Positions 9,499 through 19,696 are shown, numbered from the stretch's first letter. The stretch is 64,000 bases of DNA from JAIDVZ01 sp964486285 (GCA_964486285.1 CAZALH010000002.1:55139-119138); one strand, 5' to 3'. Numbers and translations: made by a program. The notes: generated from the letters alone by a model not told the origin.

Positions 9499-9998
9499 TA
9501 TTATCTAATCAATTAACATCTTCCATGCTGCACAATTGTGATCTGCGCGCTATCGCTGCTATGTCGTTAAATGGCGTAATAGGTTCAAATAACACTATTC
9601 CTTGGAAAATCCCAGAAGAATTACATTTTTTTCGCGATACTACTATCAATGCGTCTATACTTATGGGAAGGAAAACTTTTCAATCAATAGGTAAAGTTCT
9701 GCCAATGCGTAAAAATATTATTATTACAAGGTCTAATATTGAAATACAAGGAGCAACAGTTATTCACTCTTTTGACGAATTATTAAATATCCCTGGCACA
9801 ATATGGGTATGTGGAGGAGCAAGCATATATCGAACATTATTACCAGCATGTAGAGAATTATATTTAAGTGTAATTAATCATTCGTACCCTGGAGACACAT
9901 TTTTCCCTGATTACAAATCATTTTTCGGGAATAGACAAATAATAAAGCAAAGTACATTATTCCATGTAGAAAAAATGTTGAACAACGAGCTAATATAA
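9495..9998 (+). CDS. folA: Dihydrofolate reductase
   Basis: 167 residues. DHFR motifs are visible: AIAAMSLNGVIG, IPWKIPEELHFFRD (with the catalytic acidic residue), LMGRKTFQSIG and VCGGASIYRTLL. It regenerates tetrahydrofolate from the dihydrofolate made by ThyA, hence the overlap with thyA. The folA stop and lpxK start share one base (TAATG). Confidence 0.95.
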   Translation: MILSNQLTSSMLHNCDLRAIAAMSLNGVIGSNNTIPWKIPEELHFFRDTTINASILMGRKTFQSIGKVLPMRKNIIITRSNIEIQGATVIHSFDELLNIPGTIWVCGGASIYRTLLPACRELYLSVINHSYPGDTFFPDYKSFFGNRQIIKQSTLFHVEKMLNNELI

Positions 9999-11212
9999 TG
10001 CGGTTTATTAGAAAAGTTAGATATATTTGGAAAAAATTTTTTCGAAAAATCGTACATAATTTCAGTAAATTTGAAAAATTTTGTGCAGACATATTGTACG
10101 ATCGCAAAATCAATGTGTACACTAAAATAATCTCATTACCATTATTAATTTTATCTAAGTTTTTTAAAAAAATTGTACAAATACGATACTGGTTATATAA
10201 AAAAAATGTCTTTCTATCTCAATCTTTAGGGTGTCCAGTAATTGTAATTGGGAACCTAACTGTAGGAGGAACTGGGAAAACTCCAGTTGTAGAAAAATTT
10301 GCTCGAGAATTAAATGCCAAAGGACGCAAAGTCGCAATTTTAAGCCGAGGATACAAGAGTAAACGAGAATCTAAGTTGCGAGTGTTTTACCGATGGTTAG
10401 CTCACTCCAAAGAACGTCCCCCACGTGTGGTGAGTAATGGAAAGCAGGTACTAATTGGTCCAGAACGCGCAGGTGATGAACCATATATGCTTGCCAAAAA
10501 CCTTCCTGGGGTTGTTGTAATCGTTGACAAAGATAGAGTAAAAGCCGGACGATATGCAATAAAAAAATACGGAGCAAACCTGTTAATTCTCGATGATGGC
10601 TTTCAGTATCTGCCATTACGTGGACACATGAATATTTTACTTATTGATCAAACTAATCCATTTGGGAACCTAAAACTATTGCCACGCGGAATATTGCGCG
10701 AACCAATTAATCACATTAAACGCGCATCTTACGTTTTATTAACCAAATCAGATATCGTCGATAACCCTAAAATTCCCGCACTAGTGCATAAATTTTTACC
10801 CAAAGTTGGCATTATAAAATGCTGCCACAAACCAAAGTTTTTGGTAGAAGTTAATAATGAATCAATCAAAAAAGGCATTGATTTTATAAAAAACAAAAAA
10901 ATATGTGCATTTAGCGGAATTGCCATGCCTGACAGCTTTGAGAATTTTTTAACTAATTATGGTGCGAATTTAATCTATAAAAAACGTTTTATAGATCATC
11001 ACAAATTTACAAAGGTAGAACTTGATCACGTCTTTAGTTTAGCAATTTATAAAGGTGCGGAATGTGTTATAACTACTGAAAAGGATGCTGTGCGAATACC
11101 AAAAGATTACACATGTGCCCTACCTACATTTTTTCTGAAAATAGAAATAAACATTCTGGATGGAGAATCTTTACTAGAGCAAGCTATTACTCGATTCATT
11201 TCCGACAATTAA
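9998..11212 (+). CDS. lpxK: Tetraacyldisaccharide 4'-kinase (lipid A synthesis)
   Basis: 404 residues. The P-loop GGTGKT at 90-95 follows VIVIGNLTVG; later come ILSRGYKS, GDEPYMLAK and LDDGFQYLPL, all LpxK signatures. It phosphorylates the lipid A precursor at the 4' position on the inner membrane. The N-terminus is longer than the usual ~330-residue enzyme and very basic and aromatic, consistent with membrane docking. It implies synthesis of lipid A and a Gram-negative outer membrane. Confidence 0.94.
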   Translation: MRFIRKVRYIWKKFFRKIVHNFSKFEKFCADILYDRKINVYTKIISLPLLILSKFFKKIVQIRYWLYKKNVFLSQSLGCPVIVIGNLTVGGTGKTPVVEKFARELNAKGRKVAILSRGYKSKRESKLRVFYRWLAHSKERPPRVVSNGKQVLIGPERAGDEPYMLAKNLPGVVVIVDKDRVKAGRYAIKKYGANLLILDDGFQYLPLRGHMNILLIDQTNPFGNLKLLPRGILREPINHIKRASYVLLTKSDIVDNPKIPALVHKFLPKVGIIKCCHKPKFLVEVNNESIKKGIDFIKNKKICAFSGIAMPDSFENFLTNYGANLIYKKRFIDHHKFTKVELDHVFSLAIYKGAECVITTEKDAVRIPKDYTCALPTFFLKIEINILDGESLLEQAITRFISDN

Positions 11213-11217
11213 GTCAC

Positions 11218-12336
11218 TTAATACACATCTTTTTGATATCTACCTTGAGATCTAAGTTCAACCATCCAACTATTAACATTGGAAGCACCTATCCCACCAA
11301 CATCAATAGCTATTTTTTTTAACATTTGCTCAACATCTAAAGCCATATGACTAGCATTCCCACAAACATAAAAATTCGCCCCATTTTTAAGCCAATCCCA
11401 TAACTCATGTCGAGCTTCCCACATTTTATCTTGCACATATATCTTAGATGCTTGATCACGTGAAAATGCTAAGTCCAACTTATTTAGTACACCAATATCC
11501 TTCAACCGCATAATTTCGTCGCGTTCAATAAAATCACAACTTTCATGTTGCCCCCCAAAAAACAACCAAGAATTTCCGATAGGCTTGCCATTTAATTTTC
11601 TACTCTCTTGTTCATACAAAAAACTCATAAACGGAGCTAGTCCTGTTCCTGGACCGACCATAATCATGTCAGTCTGAGAATCACTTGGCATCCGAAAATG
11701 AGAAGTACAAACATAAGCCTCTATATATTCCCCTATGCTCGTAAGATAATTAAGGTAATAAGAAGCTACCCCATAACGCATATTTCCTAAAAAATTTCTG
11801 TAATTAACAGTGCCAACAATCAAATGAATTTCGCTGCCATGCAACACCGTAGCAGAAGCAATAGAATATAACCTTGGAGAAAGTTTCTTTAATCCCTTGC
11901 ACAATTCAATCGGTTGAAATTTAACATCGGGGTATAAACTTATTAGTTCACATAAAGAATACTGCCCTTCCGCTTCACCTAAAAACTTTTTATCAAAATC
12001 TTCCTGTTGAGTGTGATTTAATTTAGTACGAAATGCACTTAAGAATCTTTTTGGTAAATGTGTAATACAGTACTTTTCTAATAAAGTATCTTTTAAATTA
12101 AAAGAACCATCTCCAATTGTAACAGTTTCTTCGCCAGAAAACCCCAGCAAAGATAAAATTTTGTTCACTTCTTGTAAATTGTTCTTTGGATAAATAGCTA
12201 AATAGTCACCGTTCTCGTAATTTAATTCATTTGCATCAAATATTAAACTCCAAACATCTTTATTACTTTCCTGACCACTTAGACGTAAACGTTCTAAAAG
12301 CTTTATCTTACATGGATGTTCTCTGCTGAATTTCAT
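11218..12336 (-). CDS. CysJ-like FAD/NADPH reductase lacking the flavodoxin domain
   Basis: 372 residues of the ferredoxin-NADP reductase superfamily in the CysJ/P450-reductase arrangement. It has the FAD motif RLYSIAS (155-161), NADPH pyrophosphate motif GPGTGLAPF (228-236), FFGGQHESCDF and FYVCGNASHMALDVE. The N-terminal FMN (flavodoxin) domain of full CysJ is absent. Chlamydiae keep a similarly short CysJ-like protein. No sulfite reductase hemoprotein gene is nearby, so the electron acceptor is unknown. It is 13 bases downstream of gpsA. Confidence 0.8.
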   Translation of the reverse strand: MKFSREHPCKIKLLERLRLSGQESNKDVWSLIFDANELNYENGDYLAIYPKNNLQEVNKILSLLGFSGEETVTIGDGSFNLKDTLLEKYCITHLPKRFLSAFRTKLNHTQQEDFDKKFLGEAEGQYSLCELISLYPDVKFQPIELCKGLKKLSPRLYSIASATVLHGSEIHLIVGTVNYRNFLGNMRYGVASYYLNYLTSIGEYIEAYVCTSHFRMPSDSQTDMIMVGPGTGLAPFMSFLYEQESRKLNGKPIGNSWLFFGGQHESCDFIERDEIMRLKDIGVLNKLDLAFSRDQASKIYVQDKMWEARHELWDWLKNGANFYVCGNASHMALDVEQMLKKIAIDVGGIGASNVNSWMVELRSQGRYQKDVY

Positions 12337-12349
12337 TCTTTTATTCCAT

Positions 12350-13345
12350 TTACACTTCTGATCGCAAAGGTCGATTAGCTAATTGATAAACTAATTCATC
12401 TATACTTTTATGTTCATATAGTCCCATATAAATAGCTTCTATAATAGGTGCATCAATATTACGCTCTCTACATATATTAAAAAATGCACGTGTTGTCTTA
12501 AATCCCTCCACTGCGGCTTTCTGAGTCTTAAAAATATCTTCTACTGTTTCACCTGCTCCAATACGCTCACCAAATGTACGATTTCTACTCCATGGTCCCA
12601 TACATGTAGCGACAAAATCTCCAAAGCCACTCAATCCATAAAAAGTATCTTTTTGCCCACCAAGAGCACACCCAATCGTCACCATTTCCCGCAGTGCACG
12701 CGTTAAATAAGCTGCTTTAGTGTTATATCCAAATTTTAATCCATCACATACCCCAGCACCAATAGCGTAAACGTTTTTTAAGCAACCCGCTAACTCAACC
12801 CCTAAAACATCAGTATTAGTATATATTCTCAATGTGGATGAGGTGAGATTTTTCTGTAAAAATTGCGCTCTACCTGAAGTCGTAGCTAATACCATTGCTG
12901 CCGGAAATCCATCCGCAAATTCTTTTGCATTTGTAGGGCCTGATAACACACAAAATTCAAAATCTGGTAAAAATTTTTTTATTAAAACTGACGCAGTTTC
13001 TAATTTATCACTTTGAATTCCTTTACATAGTGAAATTAAAACAGGGTATTGATTCAACTCTTTAGAATTGCTTTTTATTTCCTCACAAAGATCAACCAAT
13101 CCAATAGAAGGGCAACCAATAAAAGCTACTTCCGCTGAATGCAATCCTACAGGAACACTTGAAGTAATTTTTAAATTCTCCGGCAATGTAACTCCCGGGA
13201 AAAAATCAACATTCTCGCGCTTACTGCGCATAATTTCTGCTTGTTCTTCAAATTTTGGCACTAAAGTAACATCATGTCCCGTCCGACTGCAATATACAGC
13301 GACTGAAGTTCCCCAAGCACCTGCTCCAAATACAGTGATTTTCAT
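12350..13345 (-). CDS. gpsA: Glycerol-3-phosphate dehydrogenase, NAD(P)+
   Basis: 331 residues. The Rossmann motif FGAGAWGTS is at the N-terminus. NVYAIGAGVCDGL includes the catalytic-lysine region (CLKNVYA), and GFGDFVATCMGPWSRNRTFG is the substrate-binding block. It makes sn-glycerol-3-phosphate from dihydroxyacetone phosphate for phospholipids. It sits between the RodZ-like gene (11-base gap) and the CysJ-like gene. Confidence 0.96.
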   Translation of the reverse strand: MKITVFGAGAWGTSVAVYCSRTGHDVTLVPKFEEQAEIMRSKRENVDFFPGVTLPENLKITSSVPVGLHSAEVAFIGCPSIGLVDLCEEIKSNSKELNQYPVLISLCKGIQSDKLETASVLIKKFLPDFEFCVLSGPTNAKEFADGFPAAMVLATTSGRAQFLQKNLTSSTLRIYTNTDVLGVELAGCLKNVYAIGAGVCDGLKFGYNTKAAYLTRALREMVTIGCALGGQKDTFYGLSGFGDFVATCMGPWSRNRTFGERIGAGETVEDIFKTQKAAVEGFKTTRAFFNICRERNIDAPIIEAIYMGLYEHKSIDELVYQLANRPLRSEV

Positions 13346-13356
13346 AAATTCTAATC

Positions 13357-14127
13357 CTATTTTATCTCAACTCCGCCACGACCAGGCTGAGGATATACCC
13401 TTTCTCCATTATCCTGTTGAATCAACAAAAACTCTCCGTGATCATAAAAAATTTGCACAGTCTTATAGTAAGAAATTGATTTTACTACCCCTGCAGTTAA
13501 TGTTCCCGAATAAATCTTTTCTAAAGACCCCTTATTTCTCACTACAACATTAACATTACCTGTAGCTGATAAAACAATAGATTTTGTCGCAATCGACTCC
13601 GCTTCAACAGGAACTATTCCAGACACATCGAAACTATTGCGAGTATGATTTAAAACAAAAACTAAAACGATACATAAAATAAGGGATAATAATATACCTC
13701 CACCAATTAATAATTTTCGTTGTGGCAAAACTGACAACTTAGATTTAAAATTTTTAAACCAAGAAGTAACATTACTGATTGTCTCATCTAATTTATTATG
13801 CTCTTTTTTACTAATGTCTTCGCTTATTGAGGTATCACTTTTTATGTGCTCAACAAAATCTCCCGAATGATGTTTAATAGAATCCGACACTTTAAACTCT
13901 GGAACTGGACATTGAGACATAACGACATCAACATCTAACTTAAGTAGTCTCGCATAATTTCTAATAAAACCACGAATGTATATAGACGGCAAAGGAAAGT
14001 CGAACTTATTGTTTTCTATATCTAAAATATATTCTTCTCTGATTTTTATTTTAGAAGCGACATCTTTTGTAGATAAACCCAGTGCTTCACGTGCAAAAGT
14101 AAATTGTTTACCAAAATTTTCAGTCAT
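13357..14127 (-). CDS. RodZ-like helix-turn-helix membrane protein
   Basis: 256 residues. An N-terminal HTH_25-type domain (about 1-70, with IREEYILDIENN and IYIRGFIRNYARLL) precedes an acidic linker. One transmembrane helix (about 139-159) leads to a C-terminal periplasmic beta-rich domain of the DUF4115 type. This is the RodZ architecture, which links MreB to the cell wall machinery. No mreB is in this window. It lies downstream of the GspB/ExeA-like pair and upstream of gpsA, apparently one operon. Confidence 0.78.
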   Translation of the reverse strand: MTENFGKQFTFAREALGLSTKDVASKIKIREEYILDIENNKFDFPLPSIYIRGFIRNYARLLKLDVDVVMSQCPVPEFKVSDSIKHHSGDFVEHIKSDTSISEDISKKEHNKLDETISNVTSWFKNFKSKLSVLPQRKLLIGGGILLSLILCIVLVFVLNHTRNSFDVSGIVPVEAESIATKSIVLSATGNVNVVVRNKGSLEKIYSGTLTAGVVKSISYYKTVQIFYDHGEFLLIQQDNGERVYPQPGRGGVEIK

Positions 14128-14181
14128 TTTTACTAGAACGGTTAAATATTATTCTATGTTTTGCAATCGAAATTTCATAAT

Positions 14182-14880
14182 TTACTGTAACAAACGCTCA
14201 ATTTTCATTGTACAATAATTACCAGCACCATCTGAAAATACTAATTCATTGTCACTCGAGGATTCTAGTATAATTGTTGGATACTCGCACAGTGCAGAGT
14301 GTTCACAAAAGATACTATTCCCAATCTTCAACCGACAATGACCATCTTTGCACAAAAGACCAGAAATTTTGTTCTCAGAGAAGAAGTTACTTACTTTTGA
14401 TTCCAATGAACGTGCATGTCTTAAAGTATGCTCGATGTTAGAACTTTTTGACAATGAAATTGCTCCTTTTGATAGAGATTTTTTGGGGGACACTGAACTT
14501 CCCTCGATCTCTCGATCTATTTCAAGAAATTTTGCATTACGTATAGCTGCTATATTTTTTTCTTTATAGTGCGAGTCTTCATGTAAAGCTACAATCAGTG
14601 AAGTTATAATTAATGCAAACAATAAACTTAATGCATACCCTGGACGTTTAACGATATCAAATACTGCAGAACATACTTTCGGGATAAATATCACCACCCC
14701 TAATAAAATATCCTTAATGCCATTACCAAATTCTATAAAAGATTTCTTTTTACTCTTATCCGAAAATAAATTATTTATTCCGTAATTTTCATTAATTACT
14801 TCCTTATTAATAACCGCTCCTGAATTTAAATTCTTAGAAGCTTCCTTGTTATGCTTGATTGCTTTTTGTATTATACTCAT
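14182..14880 (-). CDS. Membrane protein, candidate GspB/ExeB-like partner of the adjacent ATPase
   Basis: 232 residues. The N-terminus MSIIQKAIKH resembles the MSxILxAL cytoplasmic start of GspB proteins. A transmembrane helix covers about 81-99, preceded by a weaker hydrophobic stretch (57-74). The C-terminal ~60 residues alternate like the GspB C-domain (LKIGNSIF..ILESSSDNELVF). Two CxC/CxxxxC-like cysteine pairs lie there. It overlaps the ExeA-like ATPase by 4 bases, the same order as exeA-exeB. The assignment rests on context and weak similarity. Confidence 0.5.
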   Translation of the reverse strand: MSIIQKAIKHNKEASKNLNSGAVINKEVINENYGINNLFSDKSKKKSFIEFGNGIKDILLGVVIFIPKVCSAVFDIVKRPGYALSLLFALIITSLIVALHEDSHYKEKNIAAIRNAKFLEIDREIEGSSVSPKKSLSKGAISLSKSSNIEHTLRHARSLESKVSNFFSENKISGLLCKDGHCRLKIGNSIFCEHSALCEYPTIILESSSDNELVFSDGAGNYCTMKIERLLQ

Positions 14881-15695
14881 TTCAATTGCCGTATGTCTTT
14901 TACTGCTTTTACAACATCTTTATAAGTTATAATTTTTGAAGAATTAACGAAAGCCGATAACATTGCTTTATCGCATATATTGTTTATAATTCGTGGAATC
15001 CCTTTGCTTTCAAAAAAAATTTTTCGTTTTGCCCAAAACGTAAAAATCGGAAACCCAGTACTTCCTGCTTTCTCTAAACGATGCTTAATATACCAATCAA
15101 CTTCAAAGTTTTTCAATGGCCTTAAATCATAATAGATCAATACTCTTTGGCGCAATTGCCGCATTGAATGTGATCTCAACTTTTTTTTGAGTTCAGGTTG
15201 TCCAAGAAGCACAATGTGCAATAATTTATTACCGTTATTATAGGATTCGAGATTAGATAAAAGGCGTACTTTCTCAAGCATATCAAAAGATAAATTTTGC
15301 GCTTCATCAATCAATAATACGCTATGTTTCCCAGCTTGCAGATATTCAGAGAGAACATTTTTTATAATTTCCCGATTCTTTATAACATTATCTCCGATAT
15401 TTTCTACATGTAGTTTCATGCACATTTCTATCAAAAGATCATTTTCATTATTCGGAGGATTATCTAATAATATACTGACATCTGAACTATCACGTAAATT
15501 ATCCAGCAAAGCTTGACAAATCGTAGTTTTGCCACATCCGACCTCACCGGTAATAACCGTAAAACCATCACGGCCAGCTATACCATATTGAAGCAAGGAA
15601 AGTGCTGTTTGATACTGATCCCCAAGATATAAATAAGAAGAATCAGTACCAATCTTAAAAGGTTTTTCTTTTAATCCAAAAAACTCTAAATACAT
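14877..15695 (-). CDS. ExeA/GspA-like AAA ATPase
   Basis: 272 residues. The start MYLEFFGLKEKPFKI is the hallmark of ExeA-type AAA proteins. Walker A is GEVGCGKTT (50-58), Walker B VLLIDEAQ (126-133), and RQLRQRV is a probable sensor/arginine region. ExeA with ExeB remodels peptidoglycan for secretin assembly in type II secretion. The ~550-residue form with a C-terminal peptidoglycan-binding domain is not present; this is the ATPase part alone. It is the first gene of a minus-strand operon running to the CysJ-like gene. Confidence 0.82.
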   Translation of the reverse strand: MYLEFFGLKEKPFKIGTDSSYLYLGDQYQTALSLLQYGIAGRDGFTVITGEVGCGKTTICQALLDNLRDSSDVSILLDNPPNNENDLLIEMCMKLHVENIGDNVIKNREIIKNVLSEYLQAGKHSVLLIDEAQNLSFDMLEKVRLLSNLESYNNGNKLLHIVLLGQPELKKKLRSHSMRQLRQRVLIYYDLRPLKNFEVDWYIKHRLEKAGSTGFPIFTFWAKRKIFFESKGIPRIINNICDKAMLSAFVNSSKIITYKDVVKAVKDIRQLK

Positions 15696-15762
15696 ATTTT
15701 ATCTAACACCACCCTCAACTAAGGGTAACATTAATATAATTTTCATTTAAAGCAATAATAGA

Positions 15763-18264
15763 TTAATTAACTTTAATAGGCTGCAGATTCCATATTTTAT
15801 TCGCATAGTCTCGAATTGAACGGTCACTGGAAAATTTTCCAATACGAGCAACATTTAAAATTGCTTTTTGTGTCCAAGACGATTTATCTTTAAAGATTTT
15901 ACTTATACGTTCTTGAGTTTTAACATAATCATCAAAATCAGCTAACACAAAGAAATGATCCCCTCCATCAAGTAAACTATTACGAACATCTAATAACGGA
16001 TGATCACCATTCTTTTGACGGAAATATTCCGATCCGATCCAATCTAAAATTGATTTTAAATCTTCGTTGCCATAATAATACGCATAAGGATTGTAATCAT
16101 GCATATTGCTCAATTCTTGCTCAGTATGACCAAAAATGAAAATATTATCATTACCCACTTCTTCCAAGATCTCTACATTAGCACCATCTAATGTACCTAT
16201 TGTACATGCTCCATTTAATGCTAACTTCATATTACCCGTCCCTGAAGCTTCTTTCCCAGCTGTCGATATTTGTTCGGATAAGTCTGCCGCTGGAATGATT
16301 TGGGACGCCAAGGAAACACTATAATTAGGGATAAAAACAACCTTTATAAGATCTTTCGTCTCTTTGCAATTATTTATAAGATTAGCGACTACGTTAATAG
16401 AATAAATAATTTGTTTAGCTAAAAAATATCCTGGAGCAGCTTTAGCCGCAAAAATGAATGTACGAGGAACAATATTCTCATCATTTGGATTTTGTAATAT
16501 TTTTTTGTACAAATATAAAATATGCAACAAATTAAGGTGTTGCCTTTTATATTCATGCAACCTCTTTATTTGAACATCAAACAAAGAATTAGGATCAACT
16601 ATTACATTACATAGCTTTGATATTGTCTGAGCCAATCTTACTTTATTATCATGTTTTACTTGTTGAAATTTCTTTTGAAAAATATGATCTCGCGCTTTAT
16701 CTTCTAATTTTATTAATTCTGACAAATCATATGTCCACTGTTTACCAATTGCTCTATCGACAAGCTTAGAAAGCCCAGGATTACAAGCACGCAACCACTG
16801 ACGTGGAGTAATCCCATTTGTAACATTTGTAAATTTTTCAGGATATAATTCATAAAACAGTGGGAATAGTAAGGTTTTCAATAACTCTGAGTGCATAGCA
16901 GCTACCCCATTTACGGCATGGCTACCAATTATCGCCAAATATGCCATACGAATTTTTCCATTGGATATAATAGACAGAGCCTCTTTTGTAGATGGATCAT
17001 TTGGCCATTTATTTTCTACTTCATTTTCTAAAAAGCGACGATTTATTTCACAAATTATCTGATAATGTCGAGGTAAAACATTAGAAAATAAATCTACTGA
17101 CCATTCTTCAAGTGCTTCTGGTAAAACAGTATGGTTAGTATATGCAAACACATTTTTACAAATATTCCAGGCTTCATCCCAAGGTAAATAATACTCATCA
17201 ACTAATAAACGCATTAATTCAACAATTGCAATGGTTGGATGCGTATCGTTTAATTGAATGGCTATTTTATCTGCAAATAATTTAAAATCAGATCCACTAT
17301 TCTTAAATCTTCTTAATATATCTTTTATAGAACAACTCACGAAAAAATACTGTTGTATTAAACGCAGCTCCTTACCATTCTCAGTAGCATCATTGGGATA
17401 TAAAATTTTAGAAATGATCTCCGATTCTGATTGTTTTTGTACAGCATCAATATATTCTCCTTTATTAAAAGTCTCAAGATCGAATTCTTGAGATGTTCGT
17501 GCTTCCCATAGTCGCATAAAATTCACAGTTATTGTGCCATATCCTGCGACTGGAATATCCCAAGGCACTCCTTGAATAGTTTTACCTTCTACCCACTTAG
17601 GCACCCAATTACCTCTGTCATCAAATCTATTTTCCACATGTCCAAATAATTGAATAGTTTGGACATTTTCCGGTCTACAAATTTGCCAAGGATTGCCAAA
17701 CTTTAACCAGTTATCTGGAGTTTCTACTTGTTTCCCATTTTCAATTTGTTGCTTAAATAACCCAAATTCATAATGGATGCCATAAGCAACTGCTGGATAA
17801 TCAAGTGTTGCTAAGGAATCTTGGAAACAAGATGCTAAACGCCCTAATCCACCATTTCCCAGGCCCATATCAGGCTCAAGTTCTTCAATCAATGAAAAAT
17901 CTTGCCCCAAATCACCCAAGGCCGCTTCAAGATCTTCCAAAATTCCTAATGCTTGTGCAGTTGTACGTAACATTCGTCCTGGTAAATATTCCAAAGACAT
18001 ATAGTATATACGTCGAACATTGTTATCGTGATGTTTTTTTTGCGTTTTAATAAATTTTTCTAATACTTTTTCTCGCAATACTAATATGATGGCTACTAAC
18101 CAATCGTATGTGGTAGCAGAATTCTGTTCACGTGCTAAAAAACATTGCAAATGTTTAACAATTTCACGTTGTAGTTCATTTTTTAAAGCATTAGCTTTAA
18201 ACCCATCTTCCATCGAAAGAACTTCTTCATGATCTATTTCTTCTGTTGCCAAACTTGTATACAT
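15763..18264 (-). CDS. glgP: Glycogen phosphorylase
   Basis: The open frame starts at a TTG (18303), but ATG 18264 (MYTSLATEE) fits the family better and gives 833 residues. The PLP lysine is K680 in GTGNMKLALNGA; RRIYYMSLEYLPGRML, GNGGLGRLA and RLHEYKRQHLN are family blocks. It releases glucose-1-phosphate from glycogen. With glgC (40.8 kb) and malQ (35.8 kb) it makes a glycogen store-and-use cycle. It stands alone, divergent from ruvA. Confidence 0.97.
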   Translation of the reverse strand: MYTSLATEEIDHEEVLSMEDGFKANALKNELQREIVKHLQCFLAREQNSATTYDWLVAIILVLREKVLEKFIKTQKKHHDNNVRRIYYMSLEYLPGRMLRTTAQALGILEDLEAALGDLGQDFSLIEELEPDMGLGNGGLGRLASCFQDSLATLDYPAVAYGIHYEFGLFKQQIENGKQVETPDNWLKFGNPWQICRPENVQTIQLFGHVENRFDDRGNWVPKWVEGKTIQGVPWDIPVAGYGTITVNFMRLWEARTSQEFDLETFNKGEYIDAVQKQSESEIISKILYPNDATENGKELRLIQQYFFVSCSIKDILRRFKNSGSDFKLFADKIAIQLNDTHPTIAIVELMRLLVDEYYLPWDEAWNICKNVFAYTNHTVLPEALEEWSVDLFSNVLPRHYQIICEINRRFLENEVENKWPNDPSTKEALSIISNGKIRMAYLAIIGSHAVNGVAAMHSELLKTLLFPLFYELYPEKFTNVTNGITPRQWLRACNPGLSKLVDRAIGKQWTYDLSELIKLEDKARDHIFQKKFQQVKHDNKVRLAQTISKLCNVIVDPNSLFDVQIKRLHEYKRQHLNLLHILYLYKKILQNPNDENIVPRTFIFAAKAAPGYFLAKQIIYSINVVANLINNCKETKDLIKVVFIPNYSVSLASQIIPAADLSEQISTAGKEASGTGNMKLALNGACTIGTLDGANVEILEEVGNDNIFIFGHTEQELSNMHDYNPYAYYYGNEDLKSILDWIGSEYFRQKNGDHPLLDVRNSLLDGGDHFFVLADFDDYVKTQERISKIFKDKSSWTQKAILNVARIGKFSSDRSIRDYANKIWNLQPIKVN

Positions 18265-18374
18265 ATCAAAAACCTTTCCGAGGAAGTGTATACAAAATTT
18301 CAAGGTTTTAAATAAAAAAACTACAACAATATCAAAATGTTGACCTTAATCATAAATTTCTTTGATTGCAGTTC

Positions 18375-18968
18375 GTGTTAGTTTATGCAGAAGGTAAGCT
18401 CGTCGAAATTGGTTTGTTGCATGTAGTAATTCATATCAACGGTTTTGGATATCGCATTAATGCCCCTCTAACGACGATAGAAAGAATGCCTGCAATAGGA
18501 GATAATGTAAAATTATACATAGTTGAGCAAATTCGTGAGGATCTACATGAACTATATGGTTTTTTTTTAAGAGACGAATGCGAATTTTTCGAAACCTTGG
18601 TAAACCGCGTATCAGGTATCGGGTATAAAACAGCACTAACAATAATGAGTAGATTGTCTATTAATACATTAAAAACAGCAATCGCTACAAAAGATATTTC
18701 TTTACTGAGCAAATGTCATGGAATAGGTAAAAAAACAGCAGAGCGTATAATAGTGGAGCTAGCAGATAAGATAGATATTCCTAAAACAACAAATAATATT
18801 GCGACTAAAGTGTATGCAGAATCTAATATTGCACAAGATGCAGTATCTGCTCTTATTTCTTTAGGATATAAACCTACAGAAGCTGACAAAGCAATACAAC
18901 AATCACTAATACATCTTGGAGAAGAAGCGTCATCTGAAGAATTAATTAAATATGCTTTACATCTATAA
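18375..18968 (+). CDS. ruvA: Holliday junction DNA helicase subunit RuvA
   Basis: OB-fold N-terminus (VYAEGKLVEI, NGFGYRI), tandem helix-hairpin-helix motifs (VSGIGYKTAL and CHGIGKKTAER), and a short C-terminal UBA-like domain (AVSALISLGYKPTEADKAI). RuvA targets the RuvB motor to four-way junctions. Family alignment favours the GTG at 18375 over the TTG at 18366, giving 197 residues. It leads a tight run of plus-strand genes unrelated to recombination. Confidence 0.93.
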   Translation: MLVYAEGKLVEIGLLHVVIHINGFGYRINAPLTTIERMPAIGDNVKLYIVEQIREDLHELYGFFLRDECEFFETLVNRVSGIGYKTALTIMSRLSINTLKTAIATKDISLLSKCHGIGKKTAERIIVELADKIDIPKTTNNIATKVYAESNIAQDAVSALISLGYKPTEADKAIQQSLIHLGEEASSEELIKYALHL

Positions 18969-18970
18969 TA

Positions 18971-19696
18971 ATGCCTTTCATCGAACAAAATTTAACGTCA
19001 TCTAAACTTAATTTTTCCAAAAAATTTGAAATTGTTTACGATTGTGAAAATTATTACGTTATAAATAAATCTAATGATATTACAGTTAAAGAAATTTTAG
19101 ATAAAATTTACCATTCGAAAAAATCTTATTTAGATATCATCTATGATTTGCCTTTGAACATCGCTGGAGGGATAATAATTTCTAAAAACAAAACATATAC
19201 TTCATATCTTCGTAATCTTTATGGCTCTAATTATATAGAATTAACATTTGATATAATTTCAACAGCAACAACGATATCAAACACTTCACCAATTATTTGC
19301 ACCTTACCAATAGCGAAACATAAATCTAAAGATGTTTCTCTAATATCTTCCACAACTGGAAAGAAATCGTATACAGAATTTCAATTTATAGAAAAACTAG
19401 GGAAATATGAACATTGGCAAGCACGATGTTTTTATTTAAGAGAAGATCAAATATTATTGCATGCTTATGAAAGCGGCATTTCGATTTTAGGTGATACAAA
19501 ATACTCCCATACACCAATTCCATCATTTAAAGACCTTAATCCTAAGTTTAAAGCAAATCGCAAAAAAAATAACGAGTTCCCTTATTATGGTCCAGCAATT
19601 TACTTGTCCAATATAAAAATCTTTAATCAAAACGACATTCAAATTAGTCTTTCAAAAAAAATGTTAGTTTTTATAAAATTTCTCTCAAAGTCATGA
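18971..19696 (+). CDS. Degenerate RluA-family pseudouridine synthase relative
   Basis: 241 residues. The order of blocks follows RluA enzymes: YYVINKS (first strand), DLPLNIAGGIIISKN (position of the HRLDxxTSGL motif), YIELTFD, and a C-terminal HAYESGISILGDTKYS (position of RTHQIRxH...GDxxYG). The catalytic Asp of RLD is replaced (LPL), and the RTHQIR arginine motif is gone (QILLHAY). It is therefore probably inactive as a pseudouridine synthase and may bind RNA or do something new. It starts 2 bases after ruvA and overlaps the next gene by 4. Confidence 0.6.
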   Translation: MPFIEQNLTSSKLNFSKKFEIVYDCENYYVINKSNDITVKEILDKIYHSKKSYLDIIYDLPLNIAGGIIISKNKTYTSYLRNLYGSNYIELTFDIISTATTISNTSPIICTLPIAKHKSKDVSLISSTTGKKSYTEFQFIEKLGKYEHWQARCFYLREDQILLHAYESGISILGDTKYSHTPIPSFKDLNPKFKANRKKNNEFPYYGPAIYLSNIKIFNQNDIQISLSKKMLVFIKFLSKS

